In this document: piece after piece, positions 24,542 through 33,935 of the stretch
Position numbering within the stretch: position 1 is the first letter of the stretch
Layout of the letters: every line of letters begins with the position of its first letter
From: Deltaproteobacteria bacterium
GTDB lineage: Bacteria > Desulfobacterota > Syntrophia > Syntrophales > JAFGHS01
Assembly: GCA_016930075.1 (NCBI GenBank)
Contig: JAFGHS010000042.1
Span: forward strand, 1 to 64,000
Direction: 5' to 3'
Length of the DNA stretch: 64,000 nucleotides
Notes under the pieces: generated by a model
The model's input: only the letters and a program-made list of their open reading frames with translations
Told to the model about the DNA's origin: nothing
The model's database searches: none
Position numbers and translations under genes: made by a program

Positions 24542-24997
24542 TTAATATTTCATGTAATGGAAAGGCTCTATGGCCTCCAGGGCTTCCGCGTCGAGTGTCT
24601 TGAACTTATTCTTCTCCAGGATTTTCAGGGTCTTTTCGATCTGGTCGACATCGACGACAAAGACGGCCTTTTCCCGGCTTTCGAGAACAAACCCATAGGC
24701 GTTATTGATATTGATGCTTTCCCTGGCGAGCAATTGGGTCAGCCGGTCCAGCCCGCCCGGTTTGTCGTCGATGACCACTGCAATCACCTCGCGCAGACGG
24801 CACATCATCCCGGCCTTGGTCAGGGCTTTCTCCGCCCTTTTCGGATCGTCGACGATGAGGTTGATGACGCCGAACGTATCGGACGTTGCGATGGTTGTCG
24901 CCCGGATGCTGATTTTTTCCGCCGCAAGGATATGGGTTACGTCCGCGAGTTTCCCGGGCTTATTTTCTGAAAAAACCGAAAGTTGATTAGCAATCAT
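24542..24997 (-). CDS. Tandem ACT-domain protein
   Basis: A 151-residue protein of two ACT domains (~1-68 and ~69-140), beginning NQLSVFSENKPGKLADVTHI. ACT domains bind amino acids or similar small ligands and regulate partners. Small two-ACT proteins are commonly found just downstream of phenylacetate-CoA-ligase-like genes, as here (21 bp after it). That pairing suggests it senses an aromatic amino acid or a product of the ligase. GGGGGG lies before ATG 24997. There is no catalytic domain. Confidence 0.88.
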   Translation of the reverse strand: MIANQLSVFSENKPGKLADVTHILAAEKISIRATTIATSDTFGVINLIVDDPKRAEKALTKAGMMCRLREVIAVVIDDKPGGLDRLTQLLARESININNAYGFVLESREKAVFVVDVDQIEKTLKILEKNKFKTLDAEALEAIEPFHYMKY

Positions 24998-25018
24998 CTT
25001 GCCCCCCTTTTTTATGGA

Positions 25019-26317
25019 TTAGTCTTTTCGGTTATCCTTGACCCTTACCGCCTTGCCTTCGCTTTTGTCGAGGCTGTCGGGACCCACAAGATCCACTTTT
25101 GGCGTAATCAGAATATCGCTCTTGAGTTCTTCCACGATGCGCCGCCTCAGATTTTCAAGCTGCTTCAAATTGCCCAAAAAGAACTCCTTTTGCACCTCGA
25201 CCTTCACGATCATCGTATCGTTGAAGTCTTCCCGTTCCAGGATGATTAGATAATTTGTCCCGACGCCGGGGATCCCCATCAGTTTCCTTTCGATCTGGAT
25301 GGGGAAGATGTTGACGCCCTTGATGATGATCATGTCGTCGCTGCGTCCCTTGATGCGCTCGATCCGGCGGTGGGTCCTGCCGCATTCGCATGGTCCGGGG
25401 ATGATCCGGGTCAGGTCTCTGGTTCTGTAACGGATGATCGGCATCCCTTCTCTTAAGAGGGTCGTCATGACCAGCTCGCCTTCTTCGCCGTCGGGAACGC
25501 GCCTGAGGCTCACGGGATCGATGATTTCCATGATAAAGTTGTCTTCCCAGACATGCAGCCCGTTCTGACAGGGACACTCAAAGGCGACGCCGGGTCCGCA
25601 CATCTCCGACAGGCCGTAGGAATTGTAGGCCTTGAAACCGTAAAAATCCTCAATGATCAATCTCATTTTTTCCGAATGCGGCTCCGCCCCCACGAAGGCG
25701 CCCTTGATTTTCGTGTCTTTTCGCGGATCGACCTTCATCTCTTCAAAAACCGACGTCAGATGGAGGGCGTAACTCGGTATAATGTGGATGTAGGTTGTGT
25801 CGAAGTCGATCATCAACTGAATCTGCCTTTTGCTGTTGCCGGCGCTGGCCGGTATGACCAGGGCGCCGAGCTTTTCCGCTCCGTAGTGAAAGCCCAGTCC
25901 GCCTGTAAAGAGGCCGTAGGTCATGAGATTCTGAAACACATCGCTTTTTCTCATCCCCGTCATGTACATGGAACGGGCCAAGAGATTCGTCCATTGATCG
26001 ATATCGTTTTTCGTATGAAAAACGACGATGGCCCGCCCCGTCGTCCCCGATGAAGAATGCATCCTGACGAGGTCTTCTTTCCCGCAGGCCAGAAATCCGT
26101 AGGGCCACTGTTCCCTGAGATCATCCTTTGTGGTCAGAGGCAGTTTCTCCACGTCCTCAAGGGTGTTGATCTGATGGACATCGAGTCCGCAATCCTTGAA
26201 TACTTTTGTATAATACGGGGATTTGCCGGCCTTTTCCAGCGTCTCCTTCAACCTTGACAACTGGAGGGCTTCAAGTTTTCCCCGATCCATGGTTTCTATG
26301 TCTTTTTCCCAGTACAT
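25019..26317 (-). CDS. Phenylacetate-CoA ligase family protein
   Basis: A 432-residue AMP-forming ligase with the phosphate loop SSSGTTGRAIV (~residue 90), the adenine-binding AYNSYGLSEMCGPGV, and C-terminal YRTRDLTRIIPGPCECGRTH and GRSDDMIIIKGVNIFP. This matches PaaK-type enzymes, which activate phenylacetate or related aryl acids to CoA thioesters in anaerobic aromatic or aromatic-amino-acid breakdown. The first ATG (26317) lies 6 bases after GGAGG; the track uses the GTG one codon earlier. The exact acid is not decidable. The ACT gene and the duplicated-module gene follow on the same strand. Confidence 0.9.
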   Translation of the reverse strand: MYWEKDIETMDRGKLEALQLSRLKETLEKAGKSPYYTKVFKDCGLDVHQINTLEDVEKLPLTTKDDLREQWPYGFLACGKEDLVRMHSSSGTTGRAIVVFHTKNDIDQWTNLLARSMYMTGMRKSDVFQNLMTYGLFTGGLGFHYGAEKLGALVIPASAGNSKRQIQLMIDFDTTYIHIIPSYALHLTSVFEEMKVDPRKDTKIKGAFVGAEPHSEKMRLIIEDFYGFKAYNSYGLSEMCGPGVAFECPCQNGLHVWEDNFIMEIIDPVSLRRVPDGEEGELVMTTLLREGMPIIRYRTRDLTRIIPGPCECGRTHRRIERIKGRSDDMIIIKGVNIFPIQIERKLMGIPGVGTNYLIILEREDFNDTMIVKVEVQKEFFLGNLKQLENLRRRIVEELKSDILITPKVDLVGPDSLDKSEGKAVRVKDNRKD

Positions 26318-26522
26318 CACCCGCCTCCGGTATATTCGATATGTGGGTAATTACTATATCTTTGGTGCGATTTTATCAAGTCAAATATATGGCTTGCGGG
26401 AAGAAATGCTTGTCATTTGGAATCCATAAAGATAAAAGGGATGGGAAGAAAAGACCGGGGGACAGGGAACAGGTTGCAGGTTAAGGTGCAATGAAAAAGG
26501 TGAAAGGCGGAAAGCGGCAACG

Positions 26523-27101
26523 ATGACGGGCGTTATCTTATCAGGCGGCATGAATACAAGAATGGGCAGCAACAAGTCCTTCATTGAGGTGGAGGGCGAG
26601 CGGCTGATCGACAGAACGGTGCGGATTTTAAAGGGTATCTTTACGGAAGTGATGATCGTTACCAATTCGCCCCTCGAATATCTTGATCTGGGCGTGCAAA
26701 TCGTTACGGATATTTTTAAGGGCAAAGGCTCTCTGGGGGGCATCTATACGGGTCTCTTCCATGCCTCGTCGGATTTAAGCTTTGTTACGGCCTGCGACAT
26801 GCCGTATTTGAACAGCTCCTTCATTGAGTACATGGTGAAAATGGCGGGAAAGTACGATATCGTTACACCGGCTATGACCGAAGGGCCGCAGCCCCTCCAT
26901 GCCGTTTATTCGCGACGGTGCCTTCCCAACATCAAAAACCTCATGGATCAGAACAAACTCAAGATCACCGGCTTTTATAAAGGCATGGATGTCCTTTCAA
27001 TCTCCCCGGAAACGATCCGGTTATTCGACCCCGAAGGGCGGATGTTTTTCAACGTGAATTCCCCGGACGATCTCAAGCGGATCATCCGCAAAGAATTCTG
27101 A
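26523..27101 (+). CDS. mobA: Molybdenum cofactor guanylyltransferase-like protein
   Basis: A 192-residue nucleotidyltransferase with the MobA start GVILSGGMNTRMGSNKSFIEV (a variant of LAGGxSxRMGxxK) and the metal-binding VTACDMPYL. MobA attaches GMP to molybdopterin to make the bis-MGD cofactor used by formate dehydrogenases and related enzymes; MobA-like enzymes can have other substrates. Length is normal. The gene stands before der with an 80-bp gap. Other cofactor genes are not in the window, so the call rests on the sequence alone. Confidence 0.82.
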   Translation: MTGVILSGGMNTRMGSNKSFIEVEGERLIDRTVRILKGIFTEVMIVTNSPLEYLDLGVQIVTDIFKGKGSLGGIYTGLFHASSDLSFVTACDMPYLNSSFIEYMVKMAGKYDIVTPAMTEGPQPLHAVYSRRCLPNIKNLMDQNKLKITGFYKGMDVLSISPETIRLFDPEGRMFFNVNSPDDLKRIIRKEF

Positions 27102-27181
27102 CGTCGGCCTTTGACGGTAAATGTATTTTAGTCGTTCATCCGGTTCTAAACGGGGCAGGGGAATCAATAGAGGTTAGAAAA

Positions 27182-28504
27182 ATGAAATCGATCGTTGCCA
27201 TTATCGGAAGGCCCAACGTAGGGAAATCGACGCTCTTCAACCGCCTGTCGGACAGAAAGAAGGCGATTGTTATTGATGAGCCGGGCGCCACGCGCGACCG
27301 GAACTATGCCGATTCCACATGGAACGGCAAGACCTTTACCCTTATCGACACGGGGGGGTTCGAACCGGAATCAAAAGAAAAAATCCTCATCCAGATGCGC
27401 GAACAGACCAACCTTGCTGTTGAAGAAGCCGATATTATTATTTTTCTGCTGGATGGCCGGCAGGGGTTGATGCCGGCGGATCAGGAGATTGCCCGGCGGC
27501 TCAGGGGCGTCGACAAACCGGTTTTTTACGTCGTCAACAAGATCGACGGCCCGAAGCATGAAGATGTCGTGGCGGATTTTTACAAACTGGGCGTCGAGCC
27601 TCTCCACGCCGTTTCGGCGCAGCACGGGATCGGGATGTCGGAATTCATGGACGAAATGGCTGAATTGCTGCCGGACGCCGCGGCACAGGAAACCGCTGCC
27701 GACGACGTGATCAAGCTTGCCGTCATCGGCAGGCCCAACGTCGGTAAATCGTCTCTGTTGAATAAAATCCTCGGATACGAAAGAACCATCGTCAATCCCC
27801 TCCCCGGCACGACGAGGGACAGCATCGATTCATCCTTTACGATGAAAGGGCAAAATTATCTTCTCATCGACACGGCGGGGATCAGGCGCAAGAGCCGGAT
27901 CAGCCTCACCCTGGAAAAGTTCAGCGTTGTCCAGGCCATGAAGGCCGTCGATCGCTGCGATGTCGCCCTGCTCGTCATCGACGCGGAGGAAGGCATTACG
28001 GAGCAGGATGTGAAAATCGCCGGTCTGGCCTTTGAAAAGGGAACGGCCTGCATCATCGTCGTCAACAAATGGGACTTGGTGGAAAAGGACGAGCGCACAT
28101 CGGGAACCTACGCGATGGACATTAAAGACAAACTGAAATTTATGGACTTCACGCCGATTATTTTTGTTTCCGCCCTGTCGGGCCAGCGGGTTGTAAAAAT
28201 ATTCGAGTTTGTCGAAAAGGTTTACGGGCAATATACGAAAAGGGTCAATACGGCTGAGTTGAATAATGCGGTTGGGGCGTTTTTGCGAGCCAATCCTCCG
28301 CCTCAGTACCGGAACAAATCCAATCCCGTCAGTTATGCCACGCAGGTTGCCGTAAAGCCCCCGACGTTCATTATGTTTGTCGGCGACCCCAAAAAGATTC
28401 ATTTTTCCTATGAACGCTACCTGATCAATCAGCTTCGCGAGGCCTTCGGTTTCGACCATGTGCCGATCCGGCTTTATTTCAGAAAGAAGCGCAAACCGGA
28501 TTGA
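27182..28504 (+). CDS. der: Ribosome-assembly GTPase Der (EngA)
   Basis: A 440-residue protein with two consecutive GTPase domains, each with GRPNVGKS (residues ~9 and ~183), the switch DEPGATRDR / LPGTTRDS, DTGGF / DTAGIRR, and NKID / NKWD. A KH-like C-terminal domain follows, ending in IRLYFRKKRKPD. Der is an essential 50S subunit assembly factor. GAGG precedes the ATG. Length, domain order and motifs all match the family. Confidence 0.97.
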   Translation: MKSIVAIIGRPNVGKSTLFNRLSDRKKAIVIDEPGATRDRNYADSTWNGKTFTLIDTGGFEPESKEKILIQMREQTNLAVEEADIIIFLLDGRQGLMPADQEIARRLRGVDKPVFYVVNKIDGPKHEDVVADFYKLGVEPLHAVSAQHGIGMSEFMDEMAELLPDAAAQETAADDVIKLAVIGRPNVGKSSLLNKILGYERTIVNPLPGTTRDSIDSSFTMKGQNYLLIDTAGIRRKSRISLTLEKFSVVQAMKAVDRCDVALLVIDAEEGITEQDVKIAGLAFEKGTACIIVVNKWDLVEKDERTSGTYAMDIKDKLKFMDFTPIIFVSALSGQRVVKIFEFVEKVYGQYTKRVNTAELNNAVGAFLRANPPPQYRNKSNPVSYATQVAVKPPTFIMFVGDPKKIHFSYERYLINQLREAFGFDHVPIRLYFRKKRKPD

Positions 28505-28515
28505 GGGGTTTTGCC

Positions 28516-29316
28516 TTATTTCAGGTGGAAGCGGATACAGAGGGTGGCTTTTGACGGGACTAATTTTCCGTTTCGGCGTCCTGGAGAAAAGGATGATTTT
28601 TTGATGGCCTCGACGGCGGCTTCCGTAAAACCCAGCCAGGGAGATTCGACGACTTCAATGTCCTGGAGTTTACCCTGCATGTCGATGAGCAGCTTGAGAA
28701 CGACCTTTCCTTCCTTTCCCAGACGCTGCGCCAACCTTGGATAATCCGGCAGTTCTCTGTGGATGAAGGCCGGGGCGTCGATGTCCCCGAAGGTCCCTTC
28801 CTGGATTCCTGCATTGCCGCCATATTGCGGTTCTGAAGATGGCGCACCGCTTGCCTCAGAGAATAAATTTGCGCCTCCCACGGATGTTTTTATTCCCTGA
28901 AGGGTTTCCGTCTCCGGTTTAAGGTCCCCTGCCGTAAGCAATTCCGGGACGGGTTTCTGCCCGGCCTGCATTGGAGCCGCTTCTTCAACGCGCCTCGGTT
29001 CCCCTTGGCTTGAAGGGATGATGATATTTCTGCTTTCTTTGGGTACAGGTTTTTTTATCGATGCGACGGTTCCTTTCCGCTTTTTGTGTTGAACCGCGGG
29101 TGCGGGGGCATTTTGAACGAGAGTAACGATGATCGGTTCCGTTGCCGGAAGGATTTGTGCGGCAGGAGCGACAACCAGTAATGATAAAATAAAGCAGTGA
29201 ACCGCTGTGGAAACGATAATCCCGCGCTTTCGCAGCAAGGCATTCGACCGAACCCCGCCGGCATTCGTCTTTTTCTGAATGACAGAATCTTGATCAACCA
29301 TAGCCGAGATCTTCAT
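28516..29316 (-). CDS. TonB-family energy transducer
   Basis: A 266-residue protein with a short cytoplasmic N-terminus, one membrane helix (~34-55, IIVSTAVHCFILSLLVVAP), a Pro/Lys-rich spacer, and a TonB C-terminal domain (~180-266, HRELPDYPRLAQRLGKEGKV...). TonB links the proton motive force to outer-membrane receptors. No ExbB/ExbD or receptor gene is adjacent, so it may be a stand-alone paralogue. The ribosome binding site is weak; Met6 (29301) is an alternative start. It is convergent with der. Confidence 0.85.
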   Translation of the reverse strand: MKISAMVDQDSVIQKKTNAGGVRSNALLRKRGIIVSTAVHCFILSLLVVAPAAQILPATEPIIVTLVQNAPAPAVQHKKRKGTVASIKKPVPKESRNIIIPSSQGEPRRVEEAAPMQAGQKPVPELLTAGDLKPETETLQGIKTSVGGANLFSEASGAPSSEPQYGGNAGIQEGTFGDIDAPAFIHRELPDYPRLAQRLGKEGKVVLKLLIDMQGKLQDIEVVESPWLGFTEAAVEAIKKSSFSPGRRNGKLVPSKATLCIRFHLK

Positions 29317-29613
29317 GAAATCCGATAAGCCCTGAATTTTTACGGTATATATATGACAAATAGGAGCTCTATTGCATTCGTCGGTTTACTATCATTTTCA
29401 TTAAACCGAGTCAATGATTTAACATGCCATATTCCGTGGGCGCAGGGCATGAGGATGGGGCGGCGGATGGGGCTAAGGCGTTGAATCGCGACAATGATGG
29501 GGAATGAGGAGAGTGAAATTCATCCTTGCAAAACGATGATGTTTATGGCTTTATCTCAAGTTCAATGCATCATAAAATCGGTGTGCATAACCGAATCATA
29601 GGGGGTTATTGGA

Positions 29614-32010
29614 ATGCAAACAGCTAAAGAATTGAGGGGAAAAATCGTCAGCAAGGCGGTCCGCAACGTCAAGCGGGGTTATGCCGATGACGATTCAAAA
29701 CGGGGAATGTATCGCAAGGGGATCAGGCTCGATCTGCAACGCTCCCGCCTGATGACCGAATCGTTCAAGGAAACGGACGGGCAGGCCATGGTTCTCCGCC
29801 GGGCCAAAGCCCTGGCCAATCTTCTGGATAAAATGGGTATTTTTATCCGCGATCATGAGCGGATTGTGGGTTATCAGACGTCCGATAAAAACGGTATTTA
29901 CCATCCCATCGACCAGAACTGGAAATCGGTCCTGCGTCTGGTGAACAGTAAAGCCGGGAAAAGTCTCCTCGACAAGGCGGGCCGGAAGGAACTGGATGAA
30001 CTTTGCGCCTACTGGAAGGGCAAATCCATGAGTGACCGCCACCAGGAGGCATTGCCCGACGATCTGAAAAAATATTGGACCTATGAAGGGACATTTCTCT
30101 GGAGCCAGCTGTCCGAGTTGGGCATCCCGGATTATGAAAACCTCTTTAAAACAGGGCTCAAAGGCCGCATCGACATGGCCCGGAAACGGATCGAGGAAAT
30201 CGACCGGACCATCCCCGTGGACTATGTGGACCAGAAGGAGTTTCTGGAGGCCGTGATCATCAGCCTGGAGGCGGTTATCCGCTTTGCCCGGCGCTACGCC
30301 AAACTCGCGGAGGCGATGGCCAAAAAGGAAACAAAGCGGGACCGGAAGGCGGAACTTAGGGAAGTCGCCCGGATTTGCTCTATTGTGCCGGAATTGCCGC
30401 CTCAGACTTTTGCCGAGGCGGTCCAGTTTTTCTATTTCATTCATCTGATCCGTTATGTCGAATATTCCACACTCGGCGTCGGCGTCCGCATCGATCAGCT
30501 CTTCGGCCCCTTCTATGAAAAAGACCTGAAGGCGGGCCGCATCACGAAAGAAGAAGCCCTTGACATCCTGCAGCTCCTCTGGATCAAACTCAACGAACTG
30601 GGACTGGTTTATTCGCCCACGGTGAGTTCCGTTTACGGTGGCGTTGCATCCCTCCAGGCCGTGACTATCGGCGGGACCGATGAAAAAGGCCGGGACGTCA
30701 CCAACGATCTGACTTACCTGGCCCTCGAGGCGGCCAAACAACTGCAATTGATCGAGCCCAGCATCGTCCTGCGTCTCCATGCAAAGACGCCGGACAAGGT
30801 TTACGACAGTGCTGTGGACGTCATCAAAACGGGCGTCGGCTATCCGTCTCTGTTCAACGATGAAGCCCTGATCCCGCTGTATAAGCGTTGGGGCGTGCCG
30901 GAAAAAGACGCCAAAAACTATGCCGTCACGGGCTGCGTCTATATCGAAATCCCCGGCAAAAACGTCATGCGCCGGTCTGTGGGCTATTTCGTGCTGCCCA
31001 AATGCCTCTGGTGGGCCCTGCATCAGGGCGTCGATCCCAAAACGGGCGAGCAGCGCGGCGCGCGCACGAAAGACCCGGCGACGTTCAAATCCTGGAAGGA
31101 TCTCCTCAAAGCCTATGAAGAGCAGGTCCGGTTTTTCACAAACAAGATGGAACAGCTGGAGCGGATCAACCTGGAGCTTTATGAGAAGTATTGCCCCCGC
31201 CCCTTCTACTCCGCCGTTGTCGAGGGCTGCATCGAAAAAGGGAAGGACGCACGGAAATGGGTGTATCCCTCCATGCTCCATCATTTCACCCAGGTCATCG
31301 GCGGCACGAATGTCGCCGACGCCATCACGGCGGTCCGGAAAGTCGTCTTCGACGACAAGCTCCTGACCCTGCCCGAACTGATCAAGATCATGGACAAGAA
31401 CTGGGCGGGCCGCGAGGACATCCGGCAGGCCTGCCTGAACGCCCCCAAATTCGGCAACGACGACAACTACGCCGATCTCATTGCCCGTGACGTGCACAGC
31501 CGCGGTGAGGCGGCCATGGAAACGGTGAAAGACCGGTACGGTTTTTCCAACCGCGGCGACGGAAGCGCCGTGTCCGCCACCTACGGCCTGGCCATCGATA
31601 CGCCGGCAACCCCGGAAGGTCGTCTGGACGGCGAGCCCTTCGCCGATTCGACCCTGGCGCCCCTGCCGGGCAAAGACAGGAAAGGCCCTACGGCGGTGCT
31701 CAATTCCTGCGCCAAGATTTCGACGGTGGATACCTACAATCACCTGCTGAACCAGAAGTTTCTGCCGAAGTTCCTGGATGACGACCTGAAGCCCGTCTTC
31801 ATCAGTTATCTCAAGACCTGGAAGGATATGGGAGTGCCCCACATCCAGTTTAACGTGGTCGATAAGAATAAGCTGGTCGCCGCCCAGACCTATCCGCAAA
31901 AATACGCCGATATGATTGTCCGCGTTGCCGGCTTCAGCGCCTACTTTGTCGATCTGTCCCGGGGTCTGCAAGATCACATCATCGCCAGGACGGAGCAGAG
32001 TTTAAAGTAG
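29614..32010 (+). CDS. Glycyl radical enzyme, pyruvate-formate-lyase family, substrate unknown
   Basis: A 798-residue enzyme with both hallmarks of the family. The active-site cysteine is Cys441 in TGCVYIEIPG, and the glycyl-radical loop is RVAGFSAYF with Gly773. The length is like that of the B12-independent diol/glycerol dehydratase group. Those dehydratases, choline lyase and hydroxyphenylacetate decarboxylase normally show GCVE, with Glu two residues after Cys; here that place is Tyr, so their chemistry cannot be assumed. It is the first gene of an operon with its activase 2 bp later and an acyl-CoA-type dehydrogenase. It acts in the cytoplasm under strictly anaerobic conditions. The 760-residue antisense ORF is a shadow. 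Confidence 0.9.
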   Translation: MQTAKELRGKIVSKAVRNVKRGYADDDSKRGMYRKGIRLDLQRSRLMTESFKETDGQAMVLRRAKALANLLDKMGIFIRDHERIVGYQTSDKNGIYHPIDQNWKSVLRLVNSKAGKSLLDKAGRKELDELCAYWKGKSMSDRHQEALPDDLKKYWTYEGTFLWSQLSELGIPDYENLFKTGLKGRIDMARKRIEEIDRTIPVDYVDQKEFLEAVIISLEAVIRFARRYAKLAEAMAKKETKRDRKAELREVARICSIVPELPPQTFAEAVQFFYFIHLIRYVEYSTLGVGVRIDQLFGPFYEKDLKAGRITKEEALDILQLLWIKLNELGLVYSPTVSSVYGGVASLQAVTIGGTDEKGRDVTNDLTYLALEAAKQLQLIEPSIVLRLHAKTPDKVYDSAVDVIKTGVGYPSLFNDEALIPLYKRWGVPEKDAKNYAVTGCVYIEIPGKNVMRRSVGYFVLPKCLWWALHQGVDPKTGEQRGARTKDPATFKSWKDLLKAYEEQVRFFTNKMEQLERINLELYEKYCPRPFYSAVVEGCIEKGKDARKWVYPSMLHHFTQVIGGTNVADAITAVRKVVFDDKLLTLPELIKIMDKNWAGREDIRQACLNAPKFGNDDNYADLIARDVHSRGEAAMETVKDRYGFSNRGDGSAVSATYGLAIDTPATPEGRLDGEPFADSTLAPLPGKDRKGPTAVLNSCAKISTVDTYNHLLNQKFLPKFLDDDLKPVFISYLKTWKDMGVPHIQFNVVDKNKLVAAQTYPQKYADMIVRVAGFSAYFVDLSRGLQDHIIARTEQSLK

Positions 32011-32012
32011 CC

Positions 32013-32915
32013 ATGGAAACCGGCGTCGTTTTCAATATCCAGCGTTTCAGCGTCCACGACGGGCCGGGCATCCGAACCACCGTCTTCATGAAGGGCTGCC
32101 CGCTTAGCTGCCTGTGGTGCTCCAATCCGGAATCGCAGGATTTTGCCCCCGTACTTCTGGCAAGGGATATTCTCTGCCAGGGATGCGGCGCCTGCGTCAA
32201 GGCCTGCCCCCAGGGGGCCGTCACCCTGACGCGGAAGTCGGGACGGACTATTGACCGCCGGAAGTGCGACAACTGTTTTCAATGCGTTGCCGCCTGTCTC
32301 TATCAGTCTTTGACGATCTGCGGTCAAACAATGACCGTGCAAGAGGTTATGGATGAGGTAGTGCAGGACCGGATGTTTTATAAAAATTCCGGCGGCGGCG
32401 TGACGGTTTCGGGCGGCGAGGCTTTGGCGCAGAGCCGGTTTGTCCTGGCGCTGCTGAAACAATGCCAGAAGGAGGGATTGCATACGGCCCTCGACACATC
32501 CGGTTACGCTCCTTGGGAAAAGCTTAAGTCCCTTCTGCCTTTTGTCGATGTCCTCCTCTATGACCTGAAGCACCTTGACCCGGCGGAGCATAAAAGAACC
32601 ACCGGCGTGGACAATGCGGTTATTCTTGAAAATCTGGAAAAGGCCGCAAAGCGTTCAGAAGTCTGGCTCCGTCTGCCGCTCGTGGCCGGCTTTAACGATT
32701 CCGTCGGCCACGTCAAAAAGATTGCCCGGTTAGGAAAGTCACTGGGCGTGGAGAAGGTCTCTTTTCTCCCTTACCATGAAGGGGGAATCGCTAAAAAAAG
32801 GCACTTGGGAAAGACCGGCGATATCTTCATCGCAAAGGCGCCCGGCGACAAACAGATCCTTAAATTAAAAGACATTGTGGAAAAAGAGGGCATGAAAGTA
32901 ACGGTCGGCAACTAA
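32013..32915 (+). CDS. Glycyl radical enzyme activase (radical SAM)
   Basis: A 300-residue radical-SAM protein with CPLSCLWC (Cys29, Cys33, Cys36) for the SAM-cleaving cluster and two ferredoxin-like motifs CQGCGACVKACP and CDNCFQCVAACL for two further 4Fe-4S clusters, the pattern of PFL-type activases of the non-PFL glycyl radical enzymes. GGGVTVSGGE is the SAM-binding region. It installs the glycyl radical on the upstream enzyme. The start lies 2 bp after the upstream stop, so the pair is translationally linked. Confidence 0.95.
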   Translation: METGVVFNIQRFSVHDGPGIRTTVFMKGCPLSCLWCSNPESQDFAPVLLARDILCQGCGACVKACPQGAVTLTRKSGRTIDRRKCDNCFQCVAACLYQSLTICGQTMTVQEVMDEVVQDRMFYKNSGGGVTVSGGEALAQSRFVLALLKQCQKEGLHTALDTSGYAPWEKLKSLLPFVDVLLYDLKHLDPAEHKRTTGVDNAVILENLEKAAKRSEVWLRLPLVAGFNDSVGHVKKIARLGKSLGVEKVSFLPYHEGGIAKKRHLGKTGDIFIAKAPGDKQILKLKDIVEKEGMKVTVGN

Positions 32916-32935
32916 TGAAGTAAAGGAGGTTGATG

Positions 32936-33787
32936 ATGGACATTCAAAACGTTTGCGTTTTAGGCGCCGGGTTGATGGGCAACGGCATAGCCCAGATATG
33001 TGCCCAGGCAGGTTATCAGGTTGCATTGCGCGATATTGAACAGCGATTTATCGATGGCGGCATGAATACCATAAAGAAGAATCTGGGGCGGGATGTGGAG
33101 AAGGGGAAACGCACCCAGGAGGAAATGAAAGCCGTCCTGGGGCGGATCAAACCGACCCTTGATCTTGCGGAGGCTGCCGGCAATGCCGACATCGTTGTCG
33201 AAGTGGTTATTGAGGTCATGGACGTCAAGAAAAAGGTTTATGGGGAGTTGGAAACGATTGTGCCGGCCCACTGCCTGTTTTTTACCAACACCTCCGGCCT
33301 CAGCATCACGGAAATGGCGGCCATCACGAAACGCCCGGAGCGGTTTATCGGGACGCATTTTTTCAATCCCGTGCCGGTGATGCGTCTGCTTGAGATCATC
33401 AGGGGCTACGAGACCTCCGACGAGACCCTTGCCATCGCCTCCGAATGGGGCAAAAAAATCGGCAAGGACGTCATTGTCGTCAAGGAAGCCCCCGCCTTTG
33501 CCGTCAACCGGGTCCTCTGCACGATGATCAACGAGGCGTTTTACGCCCTCGATGAAGGGATTGCCAGTGCGGAAGACATCGACAAGGGCATGGTCCTGGG
33601 CTGCAATCATCCCATGGGGCCCCTGGCCCTGGCCGATCTGGTGGGGAACGACACCCTGCTGCACGTCATCGAAGGGATGCACCGGGAACTGGGCGACAAG
33701 TATCGGCCTGCGCCGATCTTACAGAAACTCGTGCGGGCGGGACGCTTCGGCAGGAAAACGGGCAAAGGCGTCTACGATTACACATAG
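32936..33787 (+). CDS. 3-hydroxybutyryl-CoA dehydrogenase type 3-hydroxyacyl-CoA dehydrogenase
   Basis: A 283-residue single-function enzyme with NAD-binding [11 protein letters not shown] at the N-terminus, the signature region [16 protein letters not shown] with the catalytic His, and [16 protein letters not shown] in the C-terminal domain. It oxidises 3-hydroxyacyl-CoA to 3-oxoacyl-CoA, or the reverse. ATG 32936 lies 6 bases after AAAGGAGG; the TTG in the track is within spacing too short. It is the last gene of the glycyl radical operon and is followed by a terminator, which suggests the radical product is handled as a CoA thioester. Confidence 0.9.
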   Translation: MDIQNVCVLGAGLMGNGIAQICAQAGYQVALRDIEQRFIDGGMNTIKKNLGRDVEKGKRTQEEMKAVLGRIKPTLDLAEAAGNADIVVEVVIEVMDVKKKVYGELETIVPAHCLFFTNTSGLSITEMAAITKRPERFIGTHFFNPVPVMRLLEIIRGYETSDETLAIASEWGKKIGKDVIVVKEAPAFAVNRVLCTMINEAFYALDEGIASAEDIDKGMVLGCNHPMGPLALADLVGNDTLLHVIEGMHRELGDKYRPAPILQKLVRAGRFGRKTGKGVYDYT

Positions 33788-33793
33788 GACAAA

Positions 33794-33831
33794 CAGGGGC
33801 CGGGTCTTCGCTTTTGAAGAACCGGCCCCTG
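33794..33831 (+). terminator. Strong rho-independent-type terminator of the glycyl radical operon
   Basis: CAGGGGCCGGgTCTTC and GAAGAaCCGGCCCCTG form a ~16-bp stem (one bulge/mismatch region) around GCTTTT, just after the dehydrogenase stop; a T-rich stretch (GTTTATTATCCCTTTTTTT) follows. It may also serve the convergent minus-strand reductase gene. Confidence 0.8.
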
Positions 33832-33935
33832 CCGTTTATTATCCCTTTTTTTGCAGTTCATTTCCCGGGGGCATGGGAAACCGGGTTTCCGGTGTGAGGC
33901 CGATGGCTTGTCCTTTTGCCGGAGATTTACCGACA

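Noticed and set aside
29695-31977. 760-codon ORF antisense to the glycyl radical enzyme
   Set aside because: The sense frame carries the full set of family motifs; the antisense frame is a by-product of GC-rich codon use.
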